Source of the DNA: Desulfoluna sp.
Lineage (GTDB): Bacteria > Desulfobacterota > Desulfobacteria > Desulfobacterales > Desulfolunaceae
DNA length: 64,000 bases
Reading direction: 5' to 3'
Assembly: GCF_030145185.1 (NCBI RefSeq)
Contig: NZ_JAQYWB010000015.1
Coordinates: 26,241 to 90,240, forward strand
The notes under the pieces were generated by a model. It ran no database searches. It was not told the DNA's origin and saw nothing but the letters and a program-made list of their open reading frames with translations. The first letter of the stretch is position 1, and each line of letters opens with the position of its first letter. Shown here piece after piece: positions 45,660-54,832 of the stretch. The position numbers were made by a program, and so were the translations under genes.

Positions 45660-47345
45660 ATGAAAGAACAGGTTAGTGCAGTGAAACGCAGTGAAAAACA
45701 GCAGGAATGGGTAAACTTGATTCGGGTGTTTACCTGCCCGGAAGATGAGAAAACACGGGACGTTCTGGTTCACCATATGCGGCTGATCCTCTTTGAACTC
45801 CATGATTTTCTGATTCAGAACGTAGGGATTACTGAGGCAGTCAGTTTAAAGGAGATCGCTGATCGCTGCACCAATACCGTGATGAACGGGTACCCTGAAA
45901 AACGGCTGGCAGATGTGATCACGGGTGTTTTTGAAGAGATTTCACCCCACGTTGTGAATGTGGCCTCCCCTTATTTTGTGGGGCATATGACGGCTGCCAT
46001 TCCCTATTTTATGGTGCATCTCAAAGCCATTGTGGCCGCCCTGAACCAGAACGTGGTGAAGCTGGAAACCTCCAAAATGCTCTCCGTACTGGAAAAGCAG
46101 GTGGTGGCCAAGGTGCATCGCATGATTTATAAAAAGGGCAATCCTTTTTATCTTGAGCACGTTCAGAACGCTCACACCTCCCTCGGCTCCTTTACCGAAG
46201 GGGGAACCACCGCCAACTTAACCGCACTCTGGGTCGCCCGAAACAAGGCCCTGGGCCCCTTACAAGGGTTCAAGGGGGCCGAGATCGATGGCCTCCCGGC
46301 GGCCTATGCAGCCCACGGTATCGACCGGTGCGTGATCCTCGTCTCCAAGCGGTGTCATTATTCCCTGAGAAAATGCGGCGGGATCCTCGGGATTGGAAAC
46401 GCCAACATTGTGCCGGTTCCCGTGGATCACACCAACCGCATGCGGGTGGATCGCCTGGCGGAGATGATTGACAGCTTAAAAAAAGAGGGGCGAATTCGGA
46501 TCGTGGCTGTCGTGGCCGTGGCCGGAACCACAGAGACCGGAAACGTGGACCCCTTGTCTGAAATCAGCGCCCTTTGCCGGAAGGAGGGCCTCTTTCTGCA
46601 TGTTGACGCGGCCTGGGGGGGACCGACTCTGATGTCCGAGACCTACGCTCCCATTTTGCGCGGAATTGAGCACGCTGACTCCGTGACCATTGATGGCCAT
46701 AAACAGTTTTATATGCCCATGAGTTCCGGTATGATCTTTTTTAAAGATCCCACCAGCCTGGATGCGGTGGCCTACCACGCCAATTATATCATTCGGAAAG
46801 GGAGCGTGGACCTGGGCAGTAAAACCCTGTCCGGTTCCCGTGAAGCCAACTGCCTGATCCTTGACAGCGCCTTTAAGATCATGGGCAGTCGGGGCTACGG
46901 CATGCTCATTGACCATGGCATCGAGCTGGCTCGAAGCTTTGCCGATGAGATTGAAACACGGGACACCTTTCAGCTGGTGACCCGGCCCGAGCTTAACATC
47001 CTCACCTACCGCGTCTGTCCGAAATCGATTCAAGAGGAGTTGAGCCAGGCCTCCGACGCGCGAATCCTCGAAATCAATGACTACTTCAACGAGGTGAACC
47101 GCTCTCTCCAGCAGGAGCAGCGGGAAGCGGGCAACAGCTTTGTCTCGCGTACCGTCCTCGAACAGGAGACCGTTTTTCCGGGATCTCCCGAAGGCAGAGT
47201 CGTGGTTCTTCGAAGCGTTCTCATGAATCCTTTGACCACCATCGAGGTCCTGCGAGATATTCTCGACGAGCAGGAAGATCTCTATGCCGCCTGGCTCCAG
47301 GGTGCTTCCACTCGAAAAGGGCGACATCGCGAAGAGGAAGGGTAA
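45660..47345 (+). CDS. Pyridoxal-phosphate-dependent group II decarboxylase (PanP/glutamate-decarboxylase-like)
   Basis: A 561-residue PLP enzyme. Family features are SPYFVGHMTAAIPYFM, TEGGTTANLTALWVARN, the Asp/Ala pair in LHVDAAWGGPTLM, and the PLP-binding lysine in IDGHKQFYMPMSSGM. The long helical N-terminal region and the HKQFYMP form resemble PanP, the glutamate-decarboxylase-like aspartate 1-decarboxylase that makes beta-alanine for CoA in Vibrio. Substrate (aspartate, glutamate or an aromatic amino acid) cannot be fixed from sequence alone. The ATG at 45660 gives the family's N-terminus; the upstream frame is not credible. It is followed by a pyruvate-kinase-C-domain gene. Confidence 0.87.
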   Translation: MKEQVSAVKRSEKQQEWVNLIRVFTCPEDEKTRDVLVHHMRLILFELHDFLIQNVGITEAVSLKEIADRCTNTVMNGYPEKRLADVITGVFEEISPHVVNVASPYFVGHMTAAIPYFMVHLKAIVAALNQNVVKLETSKMLSVLEKQVVAKVHRMIYKKGNPFYLEHVQNAHTSLGSFTEGGTTANLTALWVARNKALGPLQGFKGAEIDGLPAAYAAHGIDRCVILVSKRCHYSLRKCGGILGIGNANIVPVPVDHTNRMRVDRLAEMIDSLKKEGRIRIVAVVAVAGTTETGNVDPLSEISALCRKEGLFLHVDAAWGGPTLMSETYAPILRGIEHADSVTIDGHKQFYMPMSSGMIFFKDPTSLDAVAYHANYIIRKGSVDLGSKTLSGSREANCLILDSAFKIMGSRGYGMLIDHGIELARSFADEIETRDTFQLVTRPELNILTYRVCPKSIQEELSQASDARILEINDYFNEVNRSLQQEQREAGNSFVSRTVLEQETVFPGSPEGRVVVLRSVLMNPLTTIEVLRDILDEQEDLYAAWLQGASTRKGRHREEEG

Positions 47346-47452
47346 CCGGGGCTTCTTTTTTCTTTCCCTTTTTGGCATCTATGGTAAGAAGCCAGGGCTT
47401 CGACTTGGCGATCCAGTACCCTGTCAACCCTTACTCAAGATGTGGAAATAAG

Positions 47453-48010
47453 ATGATTCTTTTTGAAAAATCCGGAAAAATCAACACCGACGATGTTCTG
47501 AAATGTGTGAAAGAGAAAGGGGAGGCCCTCGGCATCAAGACCTGCGTTCTCGCCACCACCCGAGGGTTTACGGCGGAACGGGCGGCGGACATTCTGGAGG
47601 GGTTTTCGGTTGTCGCCGTCACCCACTTCACCGGCCTCAAAGGGCCCAACGTTCAGGAAATGAGCGCCGATAAACGGACGGAACTGGAGAACTCCGGGGT
47701 GACCGTCCTGACCTCCGGCCACACCTTTTTCGGGATCGGACGGGCCGTTCGGATGCGGTTTAACACCTATCAGGTGGACGAGGTCATTGCCGAAACGCTG
47801 AAGCTCTTCGGGGTGGGCGTAAAGGTGGCTGTTGAGGTGAGCCTGATGGCCGCCGATGCCGGCCTGATCCAGACCGGTGAAGACGTCCTTTGTGTGGGTG
47901 GAACCGGTGCCGGTGCCGATACGGCGGTGCTCTTGCGGGCCGTCAACACCGCCGATTTCTTCACCCTGAAAATTCAAGAAATTCTCTGCAAACCGGTGGC
48001 TTCAGTGTAA
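47453..48010 (+). CDS. Pyruvate kinase C-terminal-like domain protein
   Basis: A 185-residue protein corresponding to the alpha/beta C-terminal (allosteric) domain of pyruvate kinase without the catalytic barrel. It starts with MILFEKSGKINTDDVL and includes VLATTRGFTAERAADIL, VVAVTHFTGLKGPN and VLCVGGTGAGADTAVLL. Such stand-alone copies are widespread in bacteria and archaea; function is unknown, perhaps ligand sensing. It lies 107 bp after the decarboxylase on the same strand and may be cotranscribed. It converges with the acyltransferase gene 12 bp away. Confidence 0.85.
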   Translation: MILFEKSGKINTDDVLKCVKEKGEALGIKTCVLATTRGFTAERAADILEGFSVVAVTHFTGLKGPNVQEMSADKRTELENSGVTVLTSGHTFFGIGRAVRMRFNTYQVDEVIAETLKLFGVGVKVAVEVSLMAADAGLIQTGEDVLCVGGTGAGADTAVLLRAVNTADFFTLKIQEILCKPVASV

Positions 48011-48022
48011 CCCAAGGAGAGG

Positions 48023-48703
48023 CTAAACGGCTTGGGCACACTCTTCCTGTAATTCCCTGTTCTTCTCACCCATGACGCGCTCAAGATTTGACCGTTGCTC
48101 TTCAAAGGCTTCGGAGGTCTCGGTTTTGGGAAAGTTCATTTCATCGCCAAATCGCAGGATGACTTTGGAACCGGGTTTGGGCAGCAGGAAACGATCCCAG
48201 CTGCGGGCATACCAGGCGTGGTTCGCGTGGATATAAAAGGGGATGATCACGGTCTCCCCTTCATGGGCCAGTCGGATGGCACCGGGCTTGACCACGCCAA
48301 AGGGACCGCGCGGCCCATCAATGATGTGGGCCGCCAGCCTGTGCTCGGTCAAATGATCAATCATCCCTTTCAACGCTTCGACCCCGCCTCGGGTCGACGA
48401 GCCTCGAACCGTGGTCCATCCTGATCTGTTGGCCACCGCTGAGATGAGCTCTCCGTCCTTGCTCTGGCTGATCATCAGTCCCGGCTTGTAGGCCTTGTAT
48501 TTCTGAAAATAGCGAATCGCCGCAAAGAACTGCTGATGGTGAGTACAGAGGATGATGCGCTTGTTATCGTTTAAATACGCATCCAGCCAGGCCGCTTCGT
48601 TCTGGACCTCAAGCCGGAAGGTCAATGAGTAAAGCCGGATGGATTTGTACAGGACCCATTGGGGGAATTTGGACGCGAAGAATTTATTGATTCTGAGGGA
48701 CAT
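48023..48703 (-). CDS. DUF374 lysophospholipid acyltransferase-like protein
   Basis: A 226-residue protein of the DUF374 family, related to LPLAT/KDO-lipid A acyltransferases. The catalytic-type motif is ILCTHHQQFFAAIRYF. Substrate-site motifs are SKDGELISAVANRSGW, RGSSTRGGVEAL and IIDGPRGPFGVVKPGAIRLA. It probably transfers an acyl chain to a lipid A or phospholipid precursor at the inner membrane. The ATG at 48703 with AAGGTG just upstream is preferred over a GTG two codons earlier. Confidence 0.88.
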   Translation of the reverse strand: MSLRINKFFASKFPQWVLYKSIRLYSLTFRLEVQNEAAWLDAYLNDNKRIILCTHHQQFFAAIRYFQKYKAYKPGLMISQSKDGELISAVANRSGWTTVRGSSTRGGVEALKGMIDHLTEHRLAAHIIDGPRGPFGVVKPGAIRLAHEGETVIIPFYIHANHAWYARSWDRFLLPKPGSKVILRFGDEMNFPKTETSEAFEEQRSNLERVMGEKNRELQEECAQAV

Positions 48704-49138
48704 GATCACCTTACATATGAATGTGAGACGTTAAAGCAGCCGCAGCCTCTCTGCCTGGGGGCCCCTGTGAAAGAGGTCGTGCAGGCCAGACAAAATTATT
48801 TCTCTGCCGAGAGTTCGATGGCCAACGTCAGATAAGGAAATAACTTTGAGGGTTTGAAAAACGTATAACATGTGAGATGGGAAAGCAAATACCATTTCAG
48901 GTCATGGTCTCTTGTCTCGTCTCCGCCCTTTTGTTACGTCTGTTTTTCTTCCAGATGTTGGCAGACGTGGTTTGGCAGGAGTCAGGAGAGGGGCGAAAAT
49001 ACTCTCGGTGCTGATCGCTTTTGAGGGCTCAGGCCAAAAATAAATCCACACGCGGTACAACCTTGCGGATGGGGTTTGCCTTTATGATGAAATGCTCTAA
49101 ACGTTTGGCCCCCGGCAGATCCGCCGGGGGCCTTTCTT
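48704..49138. other. Intergenic region with an orphan terminator
   Basis: About 430 bp, no gene seen. Near its right end a strong hairpin followed by a T-rich run on the plus strand (49107-49140) has no obvious upstream plus-strand gene. Confidence 0.5.
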
Positions 49139-49140
49139 TT
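49107..49140 (+). terminator. Strong terminator-like hairpin facing right, gene unknown
   Basis: GGCCCCCGGC-AGATCC-GCCGGGGGCC followed by TTTCTTTT. On the minus strand the same stem directly follows the alcohol dehydrogenase stop codon and may also serve that gene. Confidence 0.7.
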
Positions 49141-50296
49141 ACAGGCAGGCCGCGAGGATTTTTCCCACCTGGTCAGGGGGCAGGCTCTGGTGCTCTCCGA
49201 GCTTGTTCAGGCCGTGGGCGGTGAGTTGCGCGCAGACCTTTTCGATGGCCTCTTCGCCGATGTCATAGGCCGCGAGGCGGGTGGGGATCCCCATGGCTTC
49301 GAAGAAGGCGCGGGTTTGGGCGATGGCTTCCGTCATCCGTGCTTCGTCCGATCCTTCGGAGAGGTTCCAGACGCGGGAGGCGTACTGGAGAAGCTTCTCT
49401 TTTTTCTCCTCGCGCCGCGCTTCCATCATGGCGGGAAGGACGACGGCCAGGGTGCGGGCGTGGTCCACGCCGTAAAGGGCGGTGAGCTCATGGCCCACCA
49501 TGTGGGTGGCCCAGTCCTGGGGAACACCCGCACCGATGAGGCCGTTTAAGGCCAGGGTGGCGACCCACATGATGTTGGCCCGGACGTCATAATCTTCCGG
49601 GTCTTTCAGGGCTTTCGGTCCCTCCTCAAGAAGGGTGAGGAGCAGCCCTTCGCTGAAGCGGTCCTGTACGCCACCCTGTACCGGGAAGGTCAGGTACTGT
49701 TCCATCACGTGCACAAAGGCATCCACCACCCCGTTGGCCAGCTGCCGCTCGGGGAGGGTAAAGCTCTTGGTGGGGTCGAGCACCGAAAAGGTCGGAAAGA
49801 CCGACGGATGGGAGAAGACCAGCTTGGCCTGGAACTCTTTTCTCGTGATCACGGCCCCGCAGTTCATCTCCGAACCCGTGGCTGGCAGGGTGAGGACCGT
49901 GCCAAAGGGCACGGCCTTCGTTACCCTGGCGCCATAGGTCTCTAAAATGTCCCAGGGTTCTCCCTCATAAAGGGCCGCCGCCGCAATAAATTTGGTTCCG
50001 TCGATGACGGAGCCGCCCCCCGCCGCCAGAATGAAATCCACCTTTTCCGCCTTCACCCGAGCCACGCACTGCATCAGGGTTTCATAGGTGGGGTTGGGCT
50101 CGATGCCGCCGAATTCGCTGACGGTAAAGCCTTTCAGGGCGGTTTTGATCTCGTCCATGACGCCTGTCTTGACGATGCTGCCGCCGCCGTAGGTGATCAT
50201 GACATGGGATCCGGCTGGGATTTCAGACGCGATGTCTTTGATGCGGTTTTGGCCGAAGAGAATGCGGGTGGGGTTATGAAAGGTAAAATCAAGCAT
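49139..50296 (-). CDS. Iron-containing alcohol dehydrogenase (YqhD/BDH-like)
   Basis: A 385-residue group III dehydrogenase. N-terminal LDFTFHNPTRILFGQNRI is typical of the YqhD/butanol dehydrogenase branch. NADP/NAD-binding YGGGSIVKTG and DFILAAGGGSVIDGTKFI follow. Metal ligands lie in VVDAFVHVMEQYLTFP and THMVGHELTALYGVDHARTLA. It probably reduces aldehydes to alcohols. An AAGGAAAT ribosome-binding site precedes the ATG. A perfect 13-bp-arm palindrome lies 40 bp upstream. Monocistronic. Confidence 0.93.
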   Translation of the reverse strand: MLDFTFHNPTRILFGQNRIKDIASEIPAGSHVMITYGGGSIVKTGVMDEIKTALKGFTVSEFGGIEPNPTYETLMQCVARVKAEKVDFILAAGGGSVIDGTKFIAAAALYEGEPWDILETYGARVTKAVPFGTVLTLPATGSEMNCGAVITRKEFQAKLVFSHPSVFPTFSVLDPTKSFTLPERQLANGVVDAFVHVMEQYLTFPVQGGVQDRFSEGLLLTLLEEGPKALKDPEDYDVRANIMWVATLALNGLIGAGVPQDWATHMVGHELTALYGVDHARTLAVVLPAMMEARREEKKEKLLQYASRVWNLSEGSDEARMTEAIAQTRAFFEAMGIPTRLAAYDIGEEAIEKVCAQLTAHGLNKLGEHQSLPPDQVGKILAACL

Positions 50297-50702
50297 GGTG
50301 ATTTCCTTGTGGTTTGGGTGGGCGTGCACAGCCGTTGAAATATCCGGGCTAACCCGGATATTTCATGAAAAAACGATCGATTCAAAGCAATGAACAGTTA
50401 TTGCGGAAAATCCAGTTATTTCAAAAATACAAAATGTAATTCGCGGTTATCTGTTCGCTTTTCTCACCCTTCGGGCGAGCCGGGTTAAGGGGATGATGAT
50501 CTGAGAGAGATGCCTTAAGGATACATTAGGGATGCCCCCGCAGGTGTCAAGTCGGCGGGCGTCAAAAAAAAGAGAACCGAGGGGCAAACCGGGTGCCGGA
50601 GGCTTTTTTTCTGTCGAAAAAAAAGGGTGGCCTAAAAATTTGTAAAAAGGATATAAGTGATTTGACAGGCACCTTACATTAATCGAATTTTGAGGAATTG
50701 TA
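50297..50702. other. Divergent promoter region between alcohol dehydrogenase and lipoprotein genes
   Basis: No gene. Contains the palindrome at 50336-50365 and AT-rich stretches near 50390-50450 and 50630-50700; TTGACA is present at 50662 but with a poor -10. Confidence 0.5.
50336..50365. promoter_or_regulatory. Perfect 13-bp-arm palindrome upstream of the alcohol dehydrogenase gene
   Basis: TGAAATATCCGGG-CTAA-CCCGGATATTTCA. No T-run follows on either side, so an operator or leader hairpin is more likely than a terminator. Confidence 0.65.
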
Positions 50703-51293
50703 ATGTTTAAAGCAGCCACCCGCCGTACGGTCAAAATTTTGAAAGCCCCTTTTTTGTTAGCCGTCCTGACTCTTCTTTGCAGTTGTACAATGATTCAGAA
50801 GTTAAACCCCATGGGGCCTCCTGCACCTCACTATAAATACACGGTGATGGTTGATCAAAGCGATCGCTTTGTTGTGCTGCCGTTTAATCATCGCCTCAAT
50901 CAGACGGAATTTGCGGCAAAAGTCGAGGGGGTTCTGATTGATGCCGGGTTGAGTGTCGTGGCCGTACCCCAGGAAAAAAAGACCATTGAGGAGAGAAAAG
51001 ATGATGGTCTTTCTGCGGCGGGCAGCCGTTCGAGCGGGGCGTCATCGGAGGCGGGGAAGCGATTCAATTCTGTCCGAATCGAGAGGTACACGGTGTCGAC
51101 CGTGATCAATGCTGAATACATTGTCGAGACACTGCTCAAGGATTCTTATGGAACCCTTAAGTTTACACGCGTCAGCGACAATAAAATTTTGAGTGTTTTG
51201 ACCCTCAAGGGCTCTAAGTCGGCTTTGGAAAAAGAGATCAGGGAAAAACTGGTGGCCATGAAGTTTGTTTCAAAGAGTCTGCTTCCGAATTAG
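50703..51293 (+). CDS. Putative lipoprotein, family not recognised
   Basis: A 196-residue protein. A basic N-terminus is followed by a hydrophobic stretch and lipobox (FLLAVLTLLCSC, cysteine about residue 26-28). The mature part has DRFVVLPFNHRLNQTEFAAKVE and a Ser/Gly/Ala linker (GLSAAGSRSSGASSEAG), then a beta-rich end (NAEYIVETLLKDSYG). The alternation of VVLPF and LTLKGSK resembles periplasmic proteins that bind peptidoglycan or outer-membrane partners, but I cannot name a family. Monocistronic. Confidence 0.7.
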   Translation: MFKAATRRTVKILKAPFLLAVLTLLCSCTMIQKLNPMGPPAPHYKYTVMVDQSDRFVVLPFNHRLNQTEFAAKVEGVLIDAGLSVVAVPQEKKTIEERKDDGLSAAGSRSSGASSEAGKRFNSVRIERYTVSTVINAEYIVETLLKDSYGTLKFTRVSDNKILSVLTLKGSKSALEKEIREKLVAMKFVSKSLLPN

Positions 51294-51445
51294 CCGGAGG
51301 GCCGATGGCGGCCGCGTAGAGGTCGTGCGGGGGGGGGCATGGAGGGTCGCTCATGCGTCAGGGTGGGGGCTCTCACCCGTCACGCGAATGCCTTTCAGGC
51401 CAGGAGGGTGATGCCCGACGCGTATGTCCCCTGGGAAAAAGGCAT

Positions 51446-51482
51446 AAAAAAAGGATTTAATCGTTACCGATTAAATCCTTTT
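51446..51482. terminator. Terminator between the lipoprotein gene and tRNA-Pro
   Basis: AAGGATTTAATCG-TTAC-CGATTAAATCCTT with A-run upstream and T's downstream; a symmetrical 13-bp stem that can end transcription from both sides. Confidence 0.88.
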
Positions 51483-51501
51483 GTATTTTCTTCTGTTGAT
51501 T

Positions 51502-51579
<78 letters not shown>

Positions 51580-51592
51580 CAAATACAAAAGG

Positions 51593-51622
51593 GTTATACT
51601 CTCTTGCTTCAATTGATGTCAA
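51593..51622 (-). promoter_or_regulatory. Promoter of tRNA-Pro
   Basis: On the minus strand TTGACA, 18 bp, TATAAC, ending about 15 bp before the tRNA 5' end. Confidence 0.75.
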
Positions 51623-52077
51623 GGGAATAAGGGGATAAATCTACATATTCCAAGGAATGTGTTTTCTCTCCTAATAACAGGCCTTTGTGGAGTTCAAGGG
51701 AGGCCGGTATGAAGCGAGGAAGCTTCCTTTTCTGGCTTCATTTATCCATTATTCTGGTGTGTTATCAGAAAAGGCTGCGTTGCGGGTGCCTGCGGTATCG
51801 TGCCTGTATAAAGCATGTGTTCCTCTGTGGGGGGTGGTTTTATTTTTTAAGGGGGGAGGGGGCGCTGTCCCTTGACGCGCGAAGCCCTGTTGATAAAGGA
51901 TTCTGGGGTAACACCCGATATTTTATAATTTTTTTTCTAAAGTTTACTTTGGAGGGTGCGAAAAATGGGGTATACTTCTGCACTGCAGATAAGGTGTCTG
52001 TAAGATGAATGATTGGTTACAACCTTATGCAATCACATGAAAAGGGTTGCTTGAAGTTTTGAGGGTAGATAGGGCGT
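51623..52077. other. Intergenic region upstream of the histidine kinase gene
   Basis: Open frames here give unconvincing products. AT-rich DNA near 51920-51985 (TATACT at 51972) probably holds the kinase promoter. Confidence 0.45.
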
Positions 52078-53730
52078 ATGCAGGCAAGTGAGCGGATCGA
52101 GACACCATTGATCCTGGTGGGGGAAATAGGGCTTCCCGATGAAATGAAGCGTAATTTCCAGTGTTTGACAGATCTTCTGGCAGATTTTACCGCTGCATCA
52201 GCGGTTTTGATTTTGAGTGAACGTCATGGGGCCTTGGAAGTCGTCAGTCGAAGTGAACAGACATCGGACCGGCATGTGAATCGGTGCCGGGTGCTTCTGG
52301 CCAGGTCAGCGGCCGAGGATGGCAAAATTCGAGAGGCCGATGACGGGACGTGGGTTTGTTACGGTCAGCCTGTCCAACGAGCCACGGGGGAGCCGTTTGG
52401 CTTTATAGCCGTCCTGAATCGGGTTGATCACGCCTTGTCTTCTGCCGGGCGTGAGTTACTGGAGAAATCAGGGTGCAGGGTGCAGCGTATGCTCTCGTCT
52501 TTCCCCGAAAGGTTGGAGGTCCCGAGCGTCATGATAGGGGCCAGAGATGGCATTTTGAGCGCTCTGAAAGCCTGCTATCAGAAGCTGTTTAATGAAGTCA
52601 CGGACGGCATGCTCCTCATTGATGTGGAGAACGGTAGGGTTTTGGGGCATAACCGGGCTTTTTCACAGCTTACGGGGCTCAACCATGTTGAGATGCTGTC
52701 AGATCTGAAGGAGATGTTTCCCTCCGTCGAGGATTACGATGTTCTGTCAGGGACCGCCCAGATCCGTGGTATGGGTACGGAGATTCCCATGTTTGAGGCC
52801 CAGATTGAGCATGTGGCGGGTGCCCTCATGGATGTGGAGATTCGGTCCGGGTTTATGGACTGTGAAGGCACACGCCTTCTGCAGCTTGTTTTTCGGGACA
52901 CTTCGGAGATGAAGCGGGTTGAACATCACTTCAGGCAATCCCACGCCATGAACACCATGGGGCAGGTCGCTGCCGGTATCAGCCATGACCTCAGCACGGT
53001 GGTGGATGGGATTCGATTGACCTCAGAGCTGCTTATGGCACAGGCCGACGATTATGATGAGAGGGTGAAACACTATATTCAGGTTGTTGCCGCGTCCACG
53101 GAACAGGCCTCGGTCTTGAGCGGCAAGCTTCGGGCCCTGGGCCGCACCGCCGGTTCAACCGCTGCGGTCCTCGATCTCCATGAAATGATCGACGACACCC
53201 TTTTGATGTTGCCCTACACCCTGGGACACCGTGTGCGGGTTTCTCTTGAGGCGAAGGCTGAAGAGCCTTTGATTTTCGGGGACGCGGCGCAGATCCAGTC
53301 CGCCTTGATGAATCTTTGCATAAACGCGGATCACGCCATGCCCGGCGGGGGGGCCTTGCGCATCGAGACCCGAAACGTCATCCTGGAAAAGGAGAAGGCG
53401 CGTGTCGGTGGGTTTCCCCTCGCTGCCGGGACGTATCTCCAGATGACGGTGGAAGACAACGGGTGCGGGATGGATCCAGAGACCCAAAAACGGGTTTTCG
53501 AGTCTTTTGAATCCTCCACGGATGGCGGACGCAAGGCCGATGACGGCCTGGGGATGATGATGGTTCATCGCATCATGAAGAACCACCATGGAGCCGTGGC
53601 GTTGACGAGCGAGCCGGGGGTCGGTACACGATTTTTTCTATTTTTCCCCCTGGAGGACAGCGCCCTGGGCGGGCACGACGAGGTGTACGAGGTGGGTGAA
53701 GGAGACGACACGATTCTGCTCTGCATCTGA
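52078..53730 (+). CDS. Sensor histidine kinase (GAF-like, PAS, HisKA, HATPase), probably a truncated hybrid
   Basis: A 550-residue soluble kinase. The N-terminal 150 residues are GAF-like (FTAASAVLILSERHGALEVV, PFGFIAVLNR). A PAS domain spans about 170-285. The dimerisation helix contains MGQVAAGISHDLSTVVDGI, with the phospho-accepting His about residue 303. The ATPase N box is LMNLCINADHAM, the G1 box VEDNGCGMD, the F box RVFESFESS and the G2 box GLGMMMVHRIM. The protein stops after GDDTILLCI, which looks like the first strand (TILLVDDE) of a receiver domain that is otherwise missing. No response regulator gene is adjacent. A duplicated intergenic element begins about 40 bp after the stop. 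Confidence 0.87.
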   Translation: MQASERIETPLILVGEIGLPDEMKRNFQCLTDLLADFTAASAVLILSERHGALEVVSRSEQTSDRHVNRCRVLLARSAAEDGKIREADDGTWVCYGQPVQRATGEPFGFIAVLNRVDHALSSAGRELLEKSGCRVQRMLSSFPERLEVPSVMIGARDGILSALKACYQKLFNEVTDGMLLIDVENGRVLGHNRAFSQLTGLNHVEMLSDLKEMFPSVEDYDVLSGTAQIRGMGTEIPMFEAQIEHVAGALMDVEIRSGFMDCEGTRLLQLVFRDTSEMKRVEHHFRQSHAMNTMGQVAAGISHDLSTVVDGIRLTSELLMAQADDYDERVKHYIQVVAASTEQASVLSGKLRALGRTAGSTAAVLDLHEMIDDTLLMLPYTLGHRVRVSLEAKAEEPLIFGDAAQIQSALMNLCINADHAMPGGGALRIETRNVILEKEKARVGGFPLAAGTYLQMTVEDNGCGMDPETQKRVFESFESSTDGGRKADDGLGMMMVHRIMKNHHGAVALTSEPGVGTRFFLFFPLEDSALGGHDEVYEVGEGDDTILLCI

Positions 53731-53769
53731 ACCGAGACAGAAAATCCCGCCCCTTTTGTGGCAGATGCC

Positions 53770-53965
53770 TAAGGGACTCTTTGTGTCTGTCAAAGCCAGG
53801 GAATGCATGAAGACTTGCCACACCAGAAATCAGCGTATATTTTTTTATAATTGATGGAGCGCAGCGACTCCTCGAACGAAGCACGAAGAACCAAGCACGA
53901 AGAACGTTTTTTTATAAGGTTTCCCCCTGGCCTTTATGGCCGTTGAAAAAAGAGGGTCATCCAAT
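53770..53965. repeat. Duplicated intergenic element, copy B (two 14-bp units)
   Basis: Second copy of the element at 41885-42125: CTCTTTG, ATGAAGAC, CACCAGAAATCAGC, a T-run, TTGATGGAGCGCAGCGACTC, two GAACGAAGCACGAA-type units (53874-53901), TTTTTTTATAAG, GTTTCCCC, TGGCC, GGGTCATCC and an A-run. A terminator follows, as in copy A. Confidence 0.85.
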
Positions 53966-54010
53966 AAAAAAAAAGCCCCGAACAGATGTTTTCTGTTCGG
54001 GGCTTTTTTT
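53966..54010. terminator. Bidirectional terminator between kinase and ABC permease genes
   Basis: AAAAGCCCCGAACAG pairs with CTGTTCGGGGCTTTT around ATGTTTT, with A- and T-runs on both flanks. Confidence 0.9.
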
Positions 54011-54083
54011 GTGAATGGGACGAGCTGCCGCGCCGTCTTATGACGCTGTCCTTCAAGCCGGGGGTCGCTTTGACAGGCCCGGA

Positions 54084-54764
54084 CTAGTGGTTTCCGCTGA
54101 CGCCTAACTTTCGCTCAAGGGCAGCCAGGGACTGCGAAATGATAAAGGTGAGGGCCAGGTAAACCAGGCCTGCCCCGAAAAGAAACTGGACATAATCGTA
54201 GTATCTGGCCCCCATGACTTTGGCGGAGTACATTAACTCACCGGCTCCGATGACGGAGACCAGAGAGGTGTCCTTGAGAAGGACGATGAACTCGTTGCAG
54301 AGGGGAGGGATGACCTTGCGGAGTGCCTGGGGCAGGATGATGTCTCGCATGGCTTGCCAGTGGGTCATACCCAGGGAGCGAGAGGCCTCCATCTGACCGC
54401 TGGGGACGGCCTGGATGCCTGCCCGGACAATTTCGGCGACGTAGGCCCCTGAGTTGAAGCCCAGGGCGAAGATACCGGCTTTGATGGGTGAGGGAATGAG
54501 GGGAGATCCCGTCAGGGCCAGGTAGATCTGGGGGACGCCGAAATAGATAAAGAAAATCTGCAGCAGCATCGGCGTTCCACGCAGCACGTAGACATAGACA
54601 CTGGCGATTGCCCGGATAAAACGGTTTCTGGCGATGCGTCCCATTCCGGCAAGGCAGCCGAGAATAATTCCGATAACCACGGCACCGAAGGTCAGTTGAA
54701 TTGTGACCACGGCTCCATTCAACAGAAATAGCTTGTGCTGCCAAACCAGCGCAAAATCGATCAA
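54084..54764 (-). CDS. Polar amino-acid ABC transporter permease
   Basis: A 226-residue membrane protein of the HisM/GlnP type with about five hydrophobic helices. VVTIQLTFGAVVIGIILG is followed by GTPMLLQIFFIYFG, and the EAA loop is EASRSLGMTHWQAMRDIILPQALRKVIPPLCNEFI. It forms the membrane pore, as a homodimer or with a second permease, for an amino acid delivered by the binding protein encoded upstream. The expected ATPase gene is not next to it: downstream lies a terminator and an oppositely oriented kinase gene. Confidence 0.93.
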   Translation of the reverse strand: MIDFALVWQHKLFLLNGAVVTIQLTFGAVVIGIILGCLAGMGRIARNRFIRAIASVYVYVLRGTPMLLQIFFIYFGVPQIYLALTGSPLIPSPIKAGIFALGFNSGAYVAEIVRAGIQAVPSGQMEASRSLGMTHWQAMRDIILPQALRKVIPPLCNEFIVLLKDTSLVSVIGAGELMYSAKVMGARYYDYVQFLFGAGLVYLALTFIISQSLAALERKLGVSGNH

Positions 54765-54832
54765 CGTCGTTTTCCCTTTTTATTTAATGACTCCGGTATA
54801 AAAGTCCGGGGCCTGACCTGTTTGTGAAGTTC

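Noticed and set aside
51685..52008. Open frames upstream of the histidine kinase
   Set aside because: Two overlapping frames with unlikely composition, no ribosome-binding site; region is AT-rich promoter DNA.
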